From Pedococcus sp. 5OH_020 (GTDB taxonomy: Bacteria; Actinomycetota; Actinomycetes; Actinomycetales; Dermatophilaceae), in NCBI RefSeq assembly GCF_027812955.1, contig NZ_JAPYZV010000002.1, forward strand, positions 186,001 to 250,000: a stretch of 64,000 nt of DNA. Direction: 5' to 3'. Below, in pieces: positions 7,427 through 16,567 of the stretch; the stretch's first letter is position 1, and every line of letters begins with the position of its first letter. Under the pieces are notes generated by a model that was not told where the DNA came from, searched no databases, and was given only the letters and a program-made list of their open reading frames with translations. Position numbers and translations under genes: made by a program.

Positions 7427-8635
7427 TTGCCTAACCTGTCCGAGCTCACCGACCCGCGTGCAGTGAGACGTGCCGCTGAGGAGTTCAGGGACCTCGGGCG
7501 CGATGCCTTCCTGGCCAAGTACGAACTCACGCGGTCTACGGACTACTACGCCCTTATTGAAGGGCAGCTCATCGACTCCAAGCCTCTACTCGCGGTTGCC
7601 TACAGCAATCAGTATCCCGATCGAGGCCTGCTTCCCGTTGCCCGCTTCAGCGGTGGCACGGGGGGCGCGGTCCGGGCTCTCACGCGCCTGGGATTCGCAA
7701 CGACGACACGCGCCCTCCAGCAGCCTCCAGAGCTGGGCGATGAGTATCGAGACCGCACGGCCATCCAGGATGCGTACGGCGGTGACAGGGTTGCGGGCAT
7801 CATCCGCTTCCCCGGTGACGCTGTCGTGAATGTCTTCTCTGACGCCAGCGGTCCCTACGCCGATGACTCCCCATCGCTCCTGACTCCTTTCGGGTATCGC
7901 GGCGAAGGGCTCAGCGGGCCGCAACGCCTGGACCGAGGCGGCAACGCCCGCCTCGACGCGGCATTCCAAGCCGCGGTGCCTGTCCGGTTCTGGTACCGGC
8001 CAAAGGGCGAGCCGTTTCGGTTTCTTACGTGGGTGGTAGTGCTAGGTCGGGCGTGGGTGGCCGGCACTGGCCAGGATGGGCTGGACCGACCCGAGATTGA
8101 GTGGGAACTGGAGGCGGTTCCGGGCCCTGACTCGCACACGTGGCCCACGAAGGTGCACGAATCGCTAATTGACGCTCGAGAAACGACGGACAACAACCCT
8201 CAAGCCCCCGAGTCGCGGAGTCACACCTCATATGCTGACCTGGTAGATCGAGTAGACCAGCGGGGGCAAGGGCGGAGGTCAACCGGCGTGGTTCGTACCG
8301 ACTACGCGCGGAGTGCTGCTGCTCGACGAGCGGTCCTCGACCGGAGTGGCGGAGTCTGCGAAAGCGCAAGGTGCACGGGGATGCCTGCGGAGCTCAATCG
8401 ACAGGGGCGGGCAATCCTTGATGTTGACCACATAAAGGACCTAGCACTCGGCGGTGAAGACCATCCGCTGAACATGGTCGCCCTATGCCCCAACTGTCAC
8501 GCGTGCAAGACACGCGCCAAGAACGCCGTCGGCTGGCGCAAGGAGCTTCTTGCACACGCGCGGCAGGCACACACAAGGGCCCTAGCCGATAACGGTGCTG
8601 CAAACAACAACCCCCACCCCGGACAGCAGCTATGA
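7427..8635 (+). CDS. SRA-like/HNH endonuclease, type IV (McrA-like) restriction enzyme
   Basis: 402 residues. A TTG start at 7427 follows GAGG by about 7 nt. Residues 1-95 resemble the N-terminal head domain of ScoMcrA-like enzymes. Residues about 105-230 (AYGGDRVAGIIRF, FGYRGEGLSGPQRL, VPVRFWYR) look like an SRA-type modified-DNA reader. The C-terminal HNH nuclease (about 300-370) has DVDHIKDLALGGED with H335, N349, and LCPNCHACK with a zinc-type Cys pair; CESARC upstream supplies a second pair. Family members cut DNA carrying modified bases or phosphorothioates. The stop overlaps the next start (ATGA at 8632), tying it to the PD-(D/E)XK protein. The modification recognised cannot be told from sequence. 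Confidence 0.8.
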   Translation: MPNLSELTDPRAVRRAAEEFRDLGRDAFLAKYELTRSTDYYALIEGQLIDSKPLLAVAYSNQYPDRGLLPVARFSGGTGGAVRALTRLGFATTTRALQQPPELGDEYRDRTAIQDAYGGDRVAGIIRFPGDAVVNVFSDASGPYADDSPSLLTPFGYRGEGLSGPQRLDRGGNARLDAAFQAAVPVRFWYRPKGEPFRFLTWVVVLGRAWVAGTGQDGLDRPEIEWELEAVPGPDSHTWPTKVHESLIDARETTDNNPQAPESRSHTSYADLVDRVDQRGQGRRSTGVVRTDYARSAAARRAVLDRSGGVCESARCTGMPAELNRQGRAILDVDHIKDLALGGEDHPLNMVALCPNCHACKTRAKNAVGWRKELLAHARQAHTRALADNGAANNNPHPGQQL

Positions 8636-10188
8636 TCTCCCTGCCGGCGTTCCGCGGCTACGTGCTCGAGGAAGCCCTTGCCTACCTCCTCCAAAACAGC
8701 GGATACCGCCTGCTGGTGACTGCGAGCCAGGATCCCGATGCCTTATGTGCCGCCAGTAGTGGACTACGCGTGCGTGGCAGAGGGGCGGACCATCAGGTTG
8801 ATGTGCTGGGCGAATTGCTTGTCCCCACACCATTCTCACTACCGATGCGCATGTTCGCGGAGGCCAAGTGCGTCAGCGATCCGGTTGGACTGGCCACGAT
8901 ACGGAATGCGCATGGCGTGATTCATGACGTTAACGAGCAATTTGCCACAAGCAACGTCGCGGCGCGAGCAGTACCGCTACGCCGACATCACTACCGGTAC
9001 TCCCTGTTTTCCACCTCGGGCTTCACCGCTCCCGCACAGTCTTACGCCATGGCTCACCAGATCACCCTCGTCGATCTTTCTGGACCCGCATTCGCCACCC
9101 TTATCAGCACGGTCTTCCGCACGGCCGCGGACATCATGAACCTCATTCATGGTTCGGGCGTCCAGACCTTCCCAACCGCCGAGGTTCGGTCCCTGTTGCG
9201 CCTTGCCCTTGGCACGTGGACCGATGTGGACACTCACTCTTGGCTGGCCGACCTGCCGAAAGACAACGGGGAACTCCTCGAGGCTGTCGACGCCACCACA
9301 CCCATGAGTGGACTTCTCCCATGGGAAGACCTCGCAACTTTGGCCCTGCGCCTTCGCAAACGGTTGGGTCAAGACCTACTGTTTGGATTCCCCCAAGCGC
9401 CCTTCAGCCTCGTACTTCGCCCGGACAACTTGAAGGACTTTCTCAGGGCGATCGGCCGACGAGACGAAGTCCCTGTCAACATCCGCTTCGCCCGTCGGGG
9501 GGACGTAAGCGGGGACTGGGTACTGGTCCCAAGCGACGGCAGCGCTTCGTTCGTCCTGAGGTTCGGGATACCGGCCGTACTTGAGACCTGGCTACTGTCA
9601 GGCGGGTCTGGGGATACACCTGCATCTGCAACCCGATTGGCTCGAGCTGCAAAGTCTCAACTGCTAGGCGACATCGCGGTCTTCCATCACCAGCGCGTTG
9701 TCCACTTGAAATACGCACCGACCGAGTACGAACGCCCTCTGGACGAACAGCCCACGGAGTCACAAGCCGACGACTCGCAGCTGCGTAGGGCCCTTAGAGA
9801 TGAAGATCTCGGCCTCCCCCTGCCCGATGGACGACCGACCGCAAAGTGGTCCCCGGACTCAATACGCGAGCTCATGGCCAGACTTCGAACCCAACGCGCA
9901 CCGCAAGCCGATGTCATCCAGGCAGCCGCGAGGGCAGGCGGCGCACTGTCCCGCTCACAGGTCCTTGAGATCTGCGGCCCCGACATGGACCAACGATCAC
10001 TCACGTCATTCACGAAGCCCGTGAGTCGAGTAACCCGTCTACTTATTGCGCTCGGATCCGTACCGTCGCACGTCGAGCCGGCGTTGACTCCTCGGCCGGG
10101 ATTCACGCAAAAGTCCGCAGCGTTCGAGGTCCCGCCTGAGTTCATCCACGTCTTGGGCTTGGGGCACGATGACGAGCCCACCAGTTAG
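8632..10188 (+). CDS. PD-(D/E)XK nuclease-like protein coupled to the HNH enzyme
   Basis: 518 residues, translationally coupled to the HNH gene. The N-terminal domain (about 5-130) has a restriction-nuclease core: a helix with EEALAYLLQNSGY, D57 in HQVDVLGE, then E77 and K79 in MFAEAKC, a D-x19-E-x-K arrangement, followed by a helix with IRNAHGVIHDVNEQF. This is the Mrr-like layout. The remaining 380 residues match nothing I recognise; there is a beta-rich stretch around 275-330 (NIRFARRGDVSGDWVLVP) and a C-terminal helical segment (about 420-500). With its neighbour it would form a two-nuclease restriction module. The function is inferred from motif and operon. Confidence 0.65.
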   Translation: MISLPAFRGYVLEEALAYLLQNSGYRLLVTASQDPDALCAASSGLRVRGRGADHQVDVLGELLVPTPFSLPMRMFAEAKCVSDPVGLATIRNAHGVIHDVNEQFATSNVAARAVPLRRHHYRYSLFSTSGFTAPAQSYAMAHQITLVDLSGPAFATLISTVFRTAADIMNLIHGSGVQTFPTAEVRSLLRLALGTWTDVDTHSWLADLPKDNGELLEAVDATTPMSGLLPWEDLATLALRLRKRLGQDLLFGFPQAPFSLVLRPDNLKDFLRAIGRRDEVPVNIRFARRGDVSGDWVLVPSDGSASFVLRFGIPAVLETWLLSGGSGDTPASATRLARAAKSQLLGDIAVFHHQRVVHLKYAPTEYERPLDEQPTESQADDSQLRRALRDEDLGLPLPDGRPTAKWSPDSIRELMARLRTQRAPQADVIQAAARAGGALSRSQVLEICGPDMDQRSLTSFTKPVSRVTRLLIALGSVPSHVEPALTPRPGFTQKSAAFEVPPEFIHVLGLGHDDEPTS

Positions 10189-10238
10189 ACACTCCCTGCC
10201 GGACCGGCAGACACGCGGGGCCACAGAGCGGCACGAAG

Positions 10239-10883
10239 TCACCTTGGCCGAGCCTCGACAGGGCAGGCGACGATTGCGGCGCTACCGGTCAGGTTCAAGT
10301 CGGTCCCTGTCACGCCGACAACTGAGCCGGACGGAAGCTTAAAGCAAACACTCTCCCCAGTCGGCTTGGGCTCCGCCATAACCCCCACAGCAACAACAAC
10401 CAGAATGATCAGCAGCGCCGCGTAAAGCCACGTAAACAGACGGGTAAGAGACCTGCGCAGGGTCGACGGCCACCGCAAGTTGCGAAGATTCCTGGACATG
10501 CCGAATTCAAACGCATCCAGGTTCTTGAGTAGGCGCTCCTGAGCCTCGCCAGCCAGAGGTCCGTTAGCTTCCAAAGACCAGCTCACGCGACTTTGAAGAA
10601 TTCGCTCCAGCTTTACTGAACGCCCGTGTGCGATATCGCGAATAAAGCTGTTCCGAGTATCGATAAGGAAACCAACAACAATGATTGGGATGCCGGCTAG
10701 GGCCAGTTCCCAGCTGTGACTCGTGGCCGCCAGACCGGCCAATGCGGAAGCGAGAGGGATGACAACCGCCCGCGCCGCGGTTTCAATGTTGATCATGCGT
10801 GCGATGAACTCTGTGGTGCTTCGATAGTCTGCTTCGACGAGCCGTAGAACTTCCTCTACATTCTCATGAGCCTCGCTCATCAT
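10239..10883 (-). CDS. Membrane protein ending the KAP operon
   Basis: 214 residues, no known family. The N-terminal 35 residues are acidic and soluble. Two adjacent hydrophobic stretches at about 38-72 (VIPLASALAGLAA; LALAGIPIIVVGFLI) give one or two membrane segments. A helical soluble domain (about 75-150) precedes a clear transmembrane helix at about 152-170 (LYAALLIILVVVAVGVM). The last 45 residues would lie across the membrane with two Cys that could pair. Its ATG at 10883 shares bases with the TAA of the upstream gene (TAATG), so it is coupled. A membrane effector would suit an abortive-infection-type system; that is inference. Confidence 0.7.
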   Translation of the reverse strand: MMSEAHENVEEVLRLVEADYRSTTEFIARMINIETAARAVVIPLASALAGLAATSHSWELALAGIPIIVVGFLIDTRNSFIRDIAHGRSVKLERILQSRVSWSLEANGPLAGEAQERLLKNLDAFEFGMSRNLRNLRWPSTLRRSLTRLFTWLYAALLIILVVVAVGVMAEPKPTGESVCFKLPSGSVVGVTGTDLNLTGSAAIVACPVEARPR

Positions 10884-11350
10884 TACAGCCCCATGGCTTT
10901 CTCGTAGACGCGCAGCGACTCCTCCGCTGCCGCCAACGCGGCCGCCTCGGACTCCTCCTCACTGAGCCAATCGACAATCTTCTGCAGCAGTTCATGGAAA
11001 TACTCCAGGCGAAACGCTTGAGCGTCGTCCTCAGAATTCCCATAACTCAATTCTGGAACCAAACTAAAGAGCGGTTCCAAGTGAAACATTAGCGATTGCG
11101 CTTTGAGGGAACGCGGCGACTTCTGCAACTTTCGCCGTGCACTAGTCATTTCCACCTTTGACCGCGAGGTGAATCCTACGATATCGCGGCGAAGAAAATT
11201 CTTGGAGAACTGAGCAACGAAGTTCTCGGCGAAGATTAGAAGAACGTCGTCGCCGCGTATGGCGTCAGAGACGTTTACACGACTGGCCTCAATGTCGGCT
11301 GCGTATTCAGTAATGTAATCGAAGAGGGTGGCCTCGATGAGACTCGCCAT
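10883..11350 (-). CDS. Helical hypothetical protein of the KAP operon
   Basis: 155 residues, no family recognised. Predicted mostly alpha-helical, with a basic middle (TSRSKVEMTSARRKLQKSPR, about 61-80) and an acidic, Ala-rich C-terminal helix (WLSEEESEAAALAAAEESL). It starts 6 bp after the nucleotidyltransferase stop and overlaps the membrane-protein start. The tight packing with both neighbours suggests a complex partner or an antitoxin-like modulator. Base composition is noticeably less GC-rich than in the flanking chromosome, as in the rest of this operon. Confidence 0.7.
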   Translation of the reverse strand: MASLIEATLFDYITEYAADIEASRVNVSDAIRGDDVLLIFAENFVAQFSKNFLRRDIVGFTSRSKVEMTSARRKLQKSPRSLKAQSLMFHLEPLFSLVPELSYGNSEDDAQAFRLEYFHELLQKIVDWLSEEESEAAALAAAEESLRVYEKAMGL

Positions 11351-11356
11351 GCGCTA

Positions 11357-12124
11357 CTAGCTCCTGGCAACCTTGACGACGGCATCCATAGCCGACTCAA
11401 CCGCAGCGCGATCCGCCCTTCGACGATCCGGCGCAGACGCTCCCCGGTCGTGCACAAATTCATAGTATCCACGCAGATTCTTCAACGTAGCGATTTCACC
11501 GGCAAGGGAGGGCTCGATTTTCGAGTACGCGTCGAAGACTTCACCCCAATCGTACTTACGTACGCCCCGCTGCATAAGCTTTACGATAATCACGGAGCGA
11601 GCCAGCGTATAGAGCTGAGACAGTGTTGGTAAGAACTCGCCATTCATCCGCTCGAGATGACCCAATTTTTCGAGCAACCTAGTTCTGTCTTGCAATTCCT
11701 CTTCGAGGGCGCGCTGGTTCAATGGCGTAAGTGCCTCCATCTGCTCGTCCAACGCATCGAGCGCAGGCGTTCGATAGAGCACCACCCCCTCGTCGGCAAG
11801 ATGACCGCCGAAGGACGGCCTCGCCGCCAGTTCTCTTGAAAGGGAGGATGGCGTGAAGTAGATGGGGGTGAGTTTGTTCGCCAGAGGGGTGTCTGCCGAT
11901 GCCTTACGCAACACGCTGCTGATGGGACCTCTGTCCGTACCCTCTGCGAGGAGAACGATCAGGTCGACATCGCTGGAGGGTGTATCGCTACCTCTCGCCA
12001 ATGATCCGAAGACGATCACGCCCAACACGTCCTTTGACGCACCCAACCTTGCGGCTAGGGCTTCGAGGATCGTCCAGTACTCGGGTCGGCGTCGGGTCGC
12101 AGCGTTTGGGTCTATCTCGTTCAT
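11357..12124 (-). CDS. Nucleotidyltransferase with HEPN-like C-terminal domain
   Basis: 255 residues from ATG 12124, behind GGGGGTG. A longer frame to 12283 exists, but its extra 53 residues look non-coding. The N-terminal domain has the pol-beta/MNT motif VFGSLARGS...SDVDLIVLL (G40, S41, D52, D54). The third catalytic acid usually found in the next strand is not evident (LTPIYFTPSS). The C-terminal 140 residues are helical and contain R218-x6-H225 (RGYYEFVH), the spacing of a HEPN ribonuclease motif. In MNT-HEPN modules the transferase modifies and silences the HEPN toxin; here both may be fused. The gene sits in the KAP operon, 155 bp after the NTPase. Confidence 0.75.
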   Translation of the reverse strand: MNEIDPNAATRRRPEYWTILEALAARLGASKDVLGVIVFGSLARGSDTPSSDVDLIVLLAEGTDRGPISSVLRKASADTPLANKLTPIYFTPSSLSRELAARPSFGGHLADEGVVLYRTPALDALDEQMEALTPLNQRALEEELQDRTRLLEKLGHLERMNGEFLPTLSQLYTLARSVIIVKLMQRGVRKYDWGEVFDAYSKIEPSLAGEIATLKNLRGYYEFVHDRGASAPDRRRADRAAVESAMDAVVKVARS

Positions 12125-12279
12125 TCCAACACCCCCGCGTCTGCGAGTCCGGTTGCGTGGTGGCGCATGCCGTGAGCCTAACGGAGAGACCCGACAGGCA
12201 GATGAGGTCCGCTCAGAGGACGGAGGCAAGTCAGCGCTACCGGGGTGCGGGCGCGGTCGGTGAGCGTCTCGGACGCCTC

Positions 12280-15200
12280 TCATCCTTGGTGGTTCAAAAG
12301 ATCAGTCAGAGCCCCCTCAAAATCACGGTAGCCAGCCCTCAGGAGCCAGTCCGACAGTACGCCCACCGATACTTCCTCGGGCGACGGCGAGAAGCTAAAG
12401 GTGCCCTCTCCAAGGGATCTGATCTCCAGGGAGATTGCCGTCCCGAAGTCAGCCCTGGCGGAAGTCCCCAGGCGGCGTGCGTGGCGCAAGTCCACAGCAG
12501 CCCCTAATCCCCTCGGGGACTCAACGGCGATGTCGACGAGGGCCGCTGAAGCGCATTGCACCTGCGGCTGGGCCACAGCCAGGATTCGGATCGCGTCGCT
12601 CGCCGCTGCAATCATTGCCGCCAGCAGGTTAGTCGCTTCCCTCAGCGTTAGGGCCGCAGGAAACGGGGACTCGGCGGAGCGGGCATCCGATGGCCGTCGG
12701 TCTGGTCCGAGCTCCGCCATCCACAGTCCTACAGCAAGGGTGTACACCACAGGTGCGTTCTCCAGTTCACTCAATCGATGCGGTTCGGGAACCAGCACCT
12801 GAGCTCCGATACGTAGGGGCGGTTGTCGCGGGGAAGGGGACGCCTGGTCGCCAATTGCGCTCGTTCCCAGTTGGGCCTCGAGACGGCGGCCTGGATCTGC
12901 GTCTTTGAGCTCCCAAGACCCGGGTCGCACGTGCCACGAGGGGGCCGTAGAGCGCAACCAGCGTGCTACAGGGCTGTTGCTCAGGACGTCTTTGATCTGC
13001 CGTTCGACTCCCTGCCATCCGACCGGTGTGAATGGCTGACTTGCCACTTCGTTGGAACCTGGCTCTGTCGACACTTGCACGGCCACTCGGACAAGGAGGT
13101 CCGGCGCCTGCCCAGGGGCACGCATCAAATCCGGCCTATGGTTCAGTAAAGCCTGGCCGCGAGCCATAGGCTCGAGAGTCGGAAGTGATTGCCCGACGAG
13201 CGGGTCGTCCTGAAGGGTGCGGACGATGCCGGCAATGGCAATGAGCCGGCGATTCTTCCAACTCACATTATTCTCGTCATGCCCGCCCTCTGGCCGCTGT
13301 GCCGCCAGGGCCTCTTGGACGCCAGAATCGCTTCGGACTCTTTCCAGTCCCACACGTGTAGCAAAAGCGGTCGGGTCGAAACCCATAAGGGTTTCGTTTT
13401 GACCCGAAAGATCGGTCGCGGTCTCGACGAACCGTGCAGCAAGGTGCGGGACCTCAACCCCCATCTCCAGGGCCGCGCGGAGGCGACGGTCAATCTCCGC
13501 GCGCCCCACGGACCCCTCAAGCCAGTTCAGATACATCCCGGCTGGCTCTTCAGGTGCTTCATCGCCGGCACGGACGTTTTCCAAGAAGCGTAGCCAAACC
13601 AGAGATACCGTGGCGTCGACCATCCGCGCATACCAGCTGGGTCCCACCGGGACCGCGTCACGGCCGCTCTGACCATCGTCACGAGTTAGTCGGATCGCGC
13701 GAAGTAGGTGAGGCAGGGGAGACGCGACTCCAGGAGGCTTCGTGAATACCTGCAGCAGGTCGGCCGGCTCTGGCCCGTCAGCAATCGCAAGGAGCCTAGA
13801 GACCCAGGCCACCAAAGCACCCTCGAGGCCTACAGCGCCCCCTCCTAGACCAGACTTGTTCGGCAGAAGGCCAACAACGACCCGCAGCAAGTGAGCGGCT
13901 TGAGGTGGGGACAACTGGTCAGTGCGTGAGGACGCGCGGCGCACAATGATCGCAGCCGCGTCACACGCGCCCGCATCGCCCAGATCCGGCGTGAGCATTC
14001 TTCGCACGGCAAGCGCGTCCGCGCTTTCAACTTCATCTCCCACTGTCCACTCGTCCAAGACTGCGAGCAGAGTGGCGTCTGGGAGGTCGCCGCTTATGGG
14101 GCCAAGAGCGAAGTAGCGCGCCACAGTGTCCGGATCGCTGACCCTGCGATCACGCCGTCGGCGATCTTCTTCATAGACGTACTGGCTGTGCCCCTCCCCG
14201 CCAAGCAACGGAAACAACCTCACGAGCGCGGCCCGCACCTTCGCTTGGTCGGCCAAGGGCACGCTGAGATCAGTCAAGGTCACCTCCGTCAGCAAGGCGC
14301 TTCGGAACTCCTGGCCTTCCTTTTGGTGACGCCGCACAAGCAGCATTCGCCGCGCCGTCAGCCTTCTGTACAGCGCGGGGTAGGTCGTCCGGAGCAGTGT
14401 GACGACAAGAAAGTCGACGATGTCGATTTCGGAGTGGCCAATGAGCGGTAAATAGATGCGGAGTTGGGAAAGGAATCGTCGGATGGTACGCGGCTCGGTG
14501 AGGGCACTGTTGAGTAGCTGCTCGCGCTCCTCCGCGATGCGCTCTTGCTGGTCTTCGGTGAGAGCCGCGTGGCCAGTCAGTCGGAGCACTTCAGTCAGCC
14601 CATTCTCGAAGAGGCTTTGTGCTTGCTCCGGTCGGGTGGGCGGCTGTTCAAGGGGCAGCGCGACGATCTTCTCGAGAAATGACAACGGTCGCGACGTGTC
14701 GCGTGCGGCGAGAGCCGTGCTGGACAACACGTCCAGGAGCGTCTGCTGGTCGTAGGCCAAGAGGTAGTGCACGTACGGCAGCCTTCCCAGCACACGGACG
14801 GCCTTGAAGAGTGCTAAGAGTTCGTCGGGCTGCAGGCGGTCGACGTCATCGACAATGAGGAGAATCGGCTGGGCAAGGTCCGTCAACGCTTCTGCAAGGT
14901 CCCGCGTCCGTTCATGAACGGTTCCTTCGCCTGACACTCGCTGCAAAACAGCATCGGTAAGGCCTTTGGCCGCAGCGCCGGCGAAGGGAATGGCAAGCAG
15001 TGCGGGAGAAACGAGCGAGCCATACTTCTTTAGGGCTTTTTGCGCAGCTTCGCCCCGACTTCCGGTCTTGGGTATGGCAGCCGATATGGCAGCCAGGAGT
15101 TCAGCAATGATGGCGTCCGGCCCGGAGACGGCCCATGGAGTCAGGTGCTTGACCCGCCAACGGCTCGTCTCTAGACCCTCGACGATCATGTTTACCGAGC

Positions 15201-15402
15201 TGGTCTTGCCGCTACCCCAAGGGCCCACCACTCCAATTACTGTGCTGTCCGACGTCGAGGCGATCTCATTCAACAGCTCACGGGCCCTGCTGATGAAGGC
15301 TTTACGGCCCAGACCGTCCTCGGCGGACCTCTCAAGTGCGGTGTCAACCAGCCAGCTTCTGCCAGGCCCAGCGTGGGCGTCCACGGAGTGTGTCTCAGCC
15401 AT
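12280..15402 (-). CDS. KAP-family P-loop NTPase
   Basis: 1,040 residues from ATG 15402, preceded by GGGAAGG; a GTG two codons earlier is possible. The Walker A is GPWGSGKT (60-67) and the Walker B LLIVDDVDRL (181-190), with PFLEK-like sensor text further on (SFLEKIVALPLEQPP). A hydrophobic segment lies between them at about 129-150 (LVSPALLAIPFAGAAAKGL), where KAP NTPases carry membrane inserts, although it is weaker than in classic members. The remaining 700 residues are a large helical region of unknown fold. KAP NTPases include PifA of plasmid F, which blocks phage T7, and are usually encoded on mobile DNA. As first gene of a four-gene operon it is probably the sensor/motor of a defence module; that is inference. 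Confidence 0.85.
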   Translation of the reverse strand: MAETHSVDAHAGPGRSWLVDTALERSAEDGLGRKAFISRARELLNEIASTSDSTVIGVVGPWGSGKTSSVNMIVEGLETSRWRVKHLTPWAVSGPDAIIAELLAAISAAIPKTGSRGEAAQKALKKYGSLVSPALLAIPFAGAAAKGLTDAVLQRVSGEGTVHERTRDLAEALTDLAQPILLIVDDVDRLQPDELLALFKAVRVLGRLPYVHYLLAYDQQTLLDVLSSTALAARDTSRPLSFLEKIVALPLEQPPTRPEQAQSLFENGLTEVLRLTGHAALTEDQQERIAEEREQLLNSALTEPRTIRRFLSQLRIYLPLIGHSEIDIVDFLVVTLLRTTYPALYRRLTARRMLLVRRHQKEGQEFRSALLTEVTLTDLSVPLADQAKVRAALVRLFPLLGGEGHSQYVYEEDRRRRDRRVSDPDTVARYFALGPISGDLPDATLLAVLDEWTVGDEVESADALAVRRMLTPDLGDAGACDAAAIIVRRASSRTDQLSPPQAAHLLRVVVGLLPNKSGLGGGAVGLEGALVAWVSRLLAIADGPEPADLLQVFTKPPGVASPLPHLLRAIRLTRDDGQSGRDAVPVGPSWYARMVDATVSLVWLRFLENVRAGDEAPEEPAGMYLNWLEGSVGRAEIDRRLRAALEMGVEVPHLAARFVETATDLSGQNETLMGFDPTAFATRVGLERVRSDSGVQEALAAQRPEGGHDENNVSWKNRRLIAIAGIVRTLQDDPLVGQSLPTLEPMARGQALLNHRPDLMRAPGQAPDLLVRVAVQVSTEPGSNEVASQPFTPVGWQGVERQIKDVLSNSPVARWLRSTAPSWHVRPGSWELKDADPGRRLEAQLGTSAIGDQASPSPRQPPLRIGAQVLVPEPHRLSELENAPVVYTLAVGLWMAELGPDRRPSDARSAESPFPAALTLREATNLLAAMIAAASDAIRILAVAQPQVQCASAALVDIAVESPRGLGAAVDLRHARRLGTSARADFGTAISLEIRSLGEGTFSFSPSPEEVSVGVLSDWLLRAGYRDFEGALTDLLNHQG

Positions 15403-15631
15403 GATCACCTTCCCTGACGATTCGAGCCTGAAGCACCGAAGCCACGATTCAGCGGCGCGATAGGGAAGCAGGGTAACCGCAGCGGCTGGGCAGCGAGAGG
15501 AAGACGTGCATTTCGGATCGCCGCACTAAACGGCTCGTGCGTCAGACGAGTCGTATTCAGCCTCGGGCGCCCAGGCCGCAGTAGAACAGAATGGATTTTC
15601 GCGGAGCCAGGTGTTGCCTGGTTCGAGTTGC

Positions 15632-16567
15632 CTAGGGAAAGCTGGTACGGCCTGCAATCCTGTGCACCCGGCGCTTGGCGGCCGAAACATCCGCCCAGTC
15701 CTTGTAGAGGGCGGCCCGCTCAACTGCCCTGTTGCGCGCTACGACATTGAGGCGGTAGCCCACAAGTAGCACAAGTATGCCACCTGTGACCCAGTATGGC
15801 GGGGCTGCCAGGGTGCCGACGAATGCGTGAGGAACCCTAAGTAGGTTTGCGCCCACGATCACGGAGCCAAGGGTCATCAGAATCTGTCCCATTGCCCCAA
15901 GACTCACCGACGCTTCCTCGCACAGCCGTGCGTAGTGCCTCGCCGCCGCAGGGGTCATGCGCGGCCCCGGTTGCGGCCAGCGACCTCCAAAAAGCGACGT
16001 GTGAACGACACCCTCATGTTCCACTTCCTGCCATGCATCCAGTGCTGGTCTGCCTCGGTGGCTCAACTGATCTCGGGCCGCGCGAAGAGCAAACACTGCC
16101 GTGGCGAGGATGAAGCCGCATGCTCTCCCGAGGCTCAAACCGGCAATCATGGCAACGGCCAACGCAACCAGGGCACTTCGCAAGGTTGCGAGGTCCGCCA
16201 AGCGCATCATGAGAAGCAGAGTGACGAAACAGGTGAGGCGAAAGGCCCATCGCTCTAGCCGTCGGGGCCAGCCCGTTCCCACGGGTGATCGCCACTGATC
16301 GTCAGAAGCAAGAACTACGAGGAAGGCGCAGAGCACGAGAGTCAGAGCCCATCCCGTGACACCGGTCTGCAGGTCGCGCACGGCTAGCCCAAGCCAACCA
16401 AGCAATACAGATGGCACTCCTGCAGAAGCCACAAGAAGTCTCGCCCCCGCATCGGCTAGCGCTGAGATCCGATAGACGGGTGGGAGCGGCGCGCCCACGG
16501 GTCGGCGCGCGATCATGAGTCGGGGGCCCTTTGGTGGATGCATAACCGAGTGAACCTCCCCCTTCAC
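15632..16567 (-). CDS. Multi-pass membrane protein, unknown family
   Basis: 311 residues from GTG 16567, whose bases overlap the stop of the 108-residue gene upstream (GTGA). Hydrophobic segments at about 42-62, 72-90, 108-127, 130-155, 230-250 and 255-278 make about six membrane helices. A soluble loop lies at about 160-225 (SHRGRPALDAWQEVEHEGVV). No known family was recognised. It lies next to the attachment site at the distal end of the island and is coupled to a small soluble partner. Together they could be a toxin/immunity or membrane-effector pair, but nothing in the sequence proves it. Confidence 0.65.
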   Translation of the reverse strand: MKGEVHSVMHPPKGPRLMIARRPVGAPLPPVYRISALADAGARLLVASAGVPSVLLGWLGLAVRDLQTGVTGWALTLVLCAFLVVLASDDQWRSPVGTGWPRRLERWAFRLTCFVTLLLMMRLADLATLRSALVALAVAMIAGLSLGRACGFILATAVFALRAARDQLSHRGRPALDAWQEVEHEGVVHTSLFGGRWPQPGPRMTPAAARHYARLCEEASVSLGAMGQILMTLGSVIVGANLLRVPHAFVGTLAAPPYWVTGGILVLLVGYRLNVVARNRAVERAALYKDWADVSAAKRRVHRIAGRTSFP

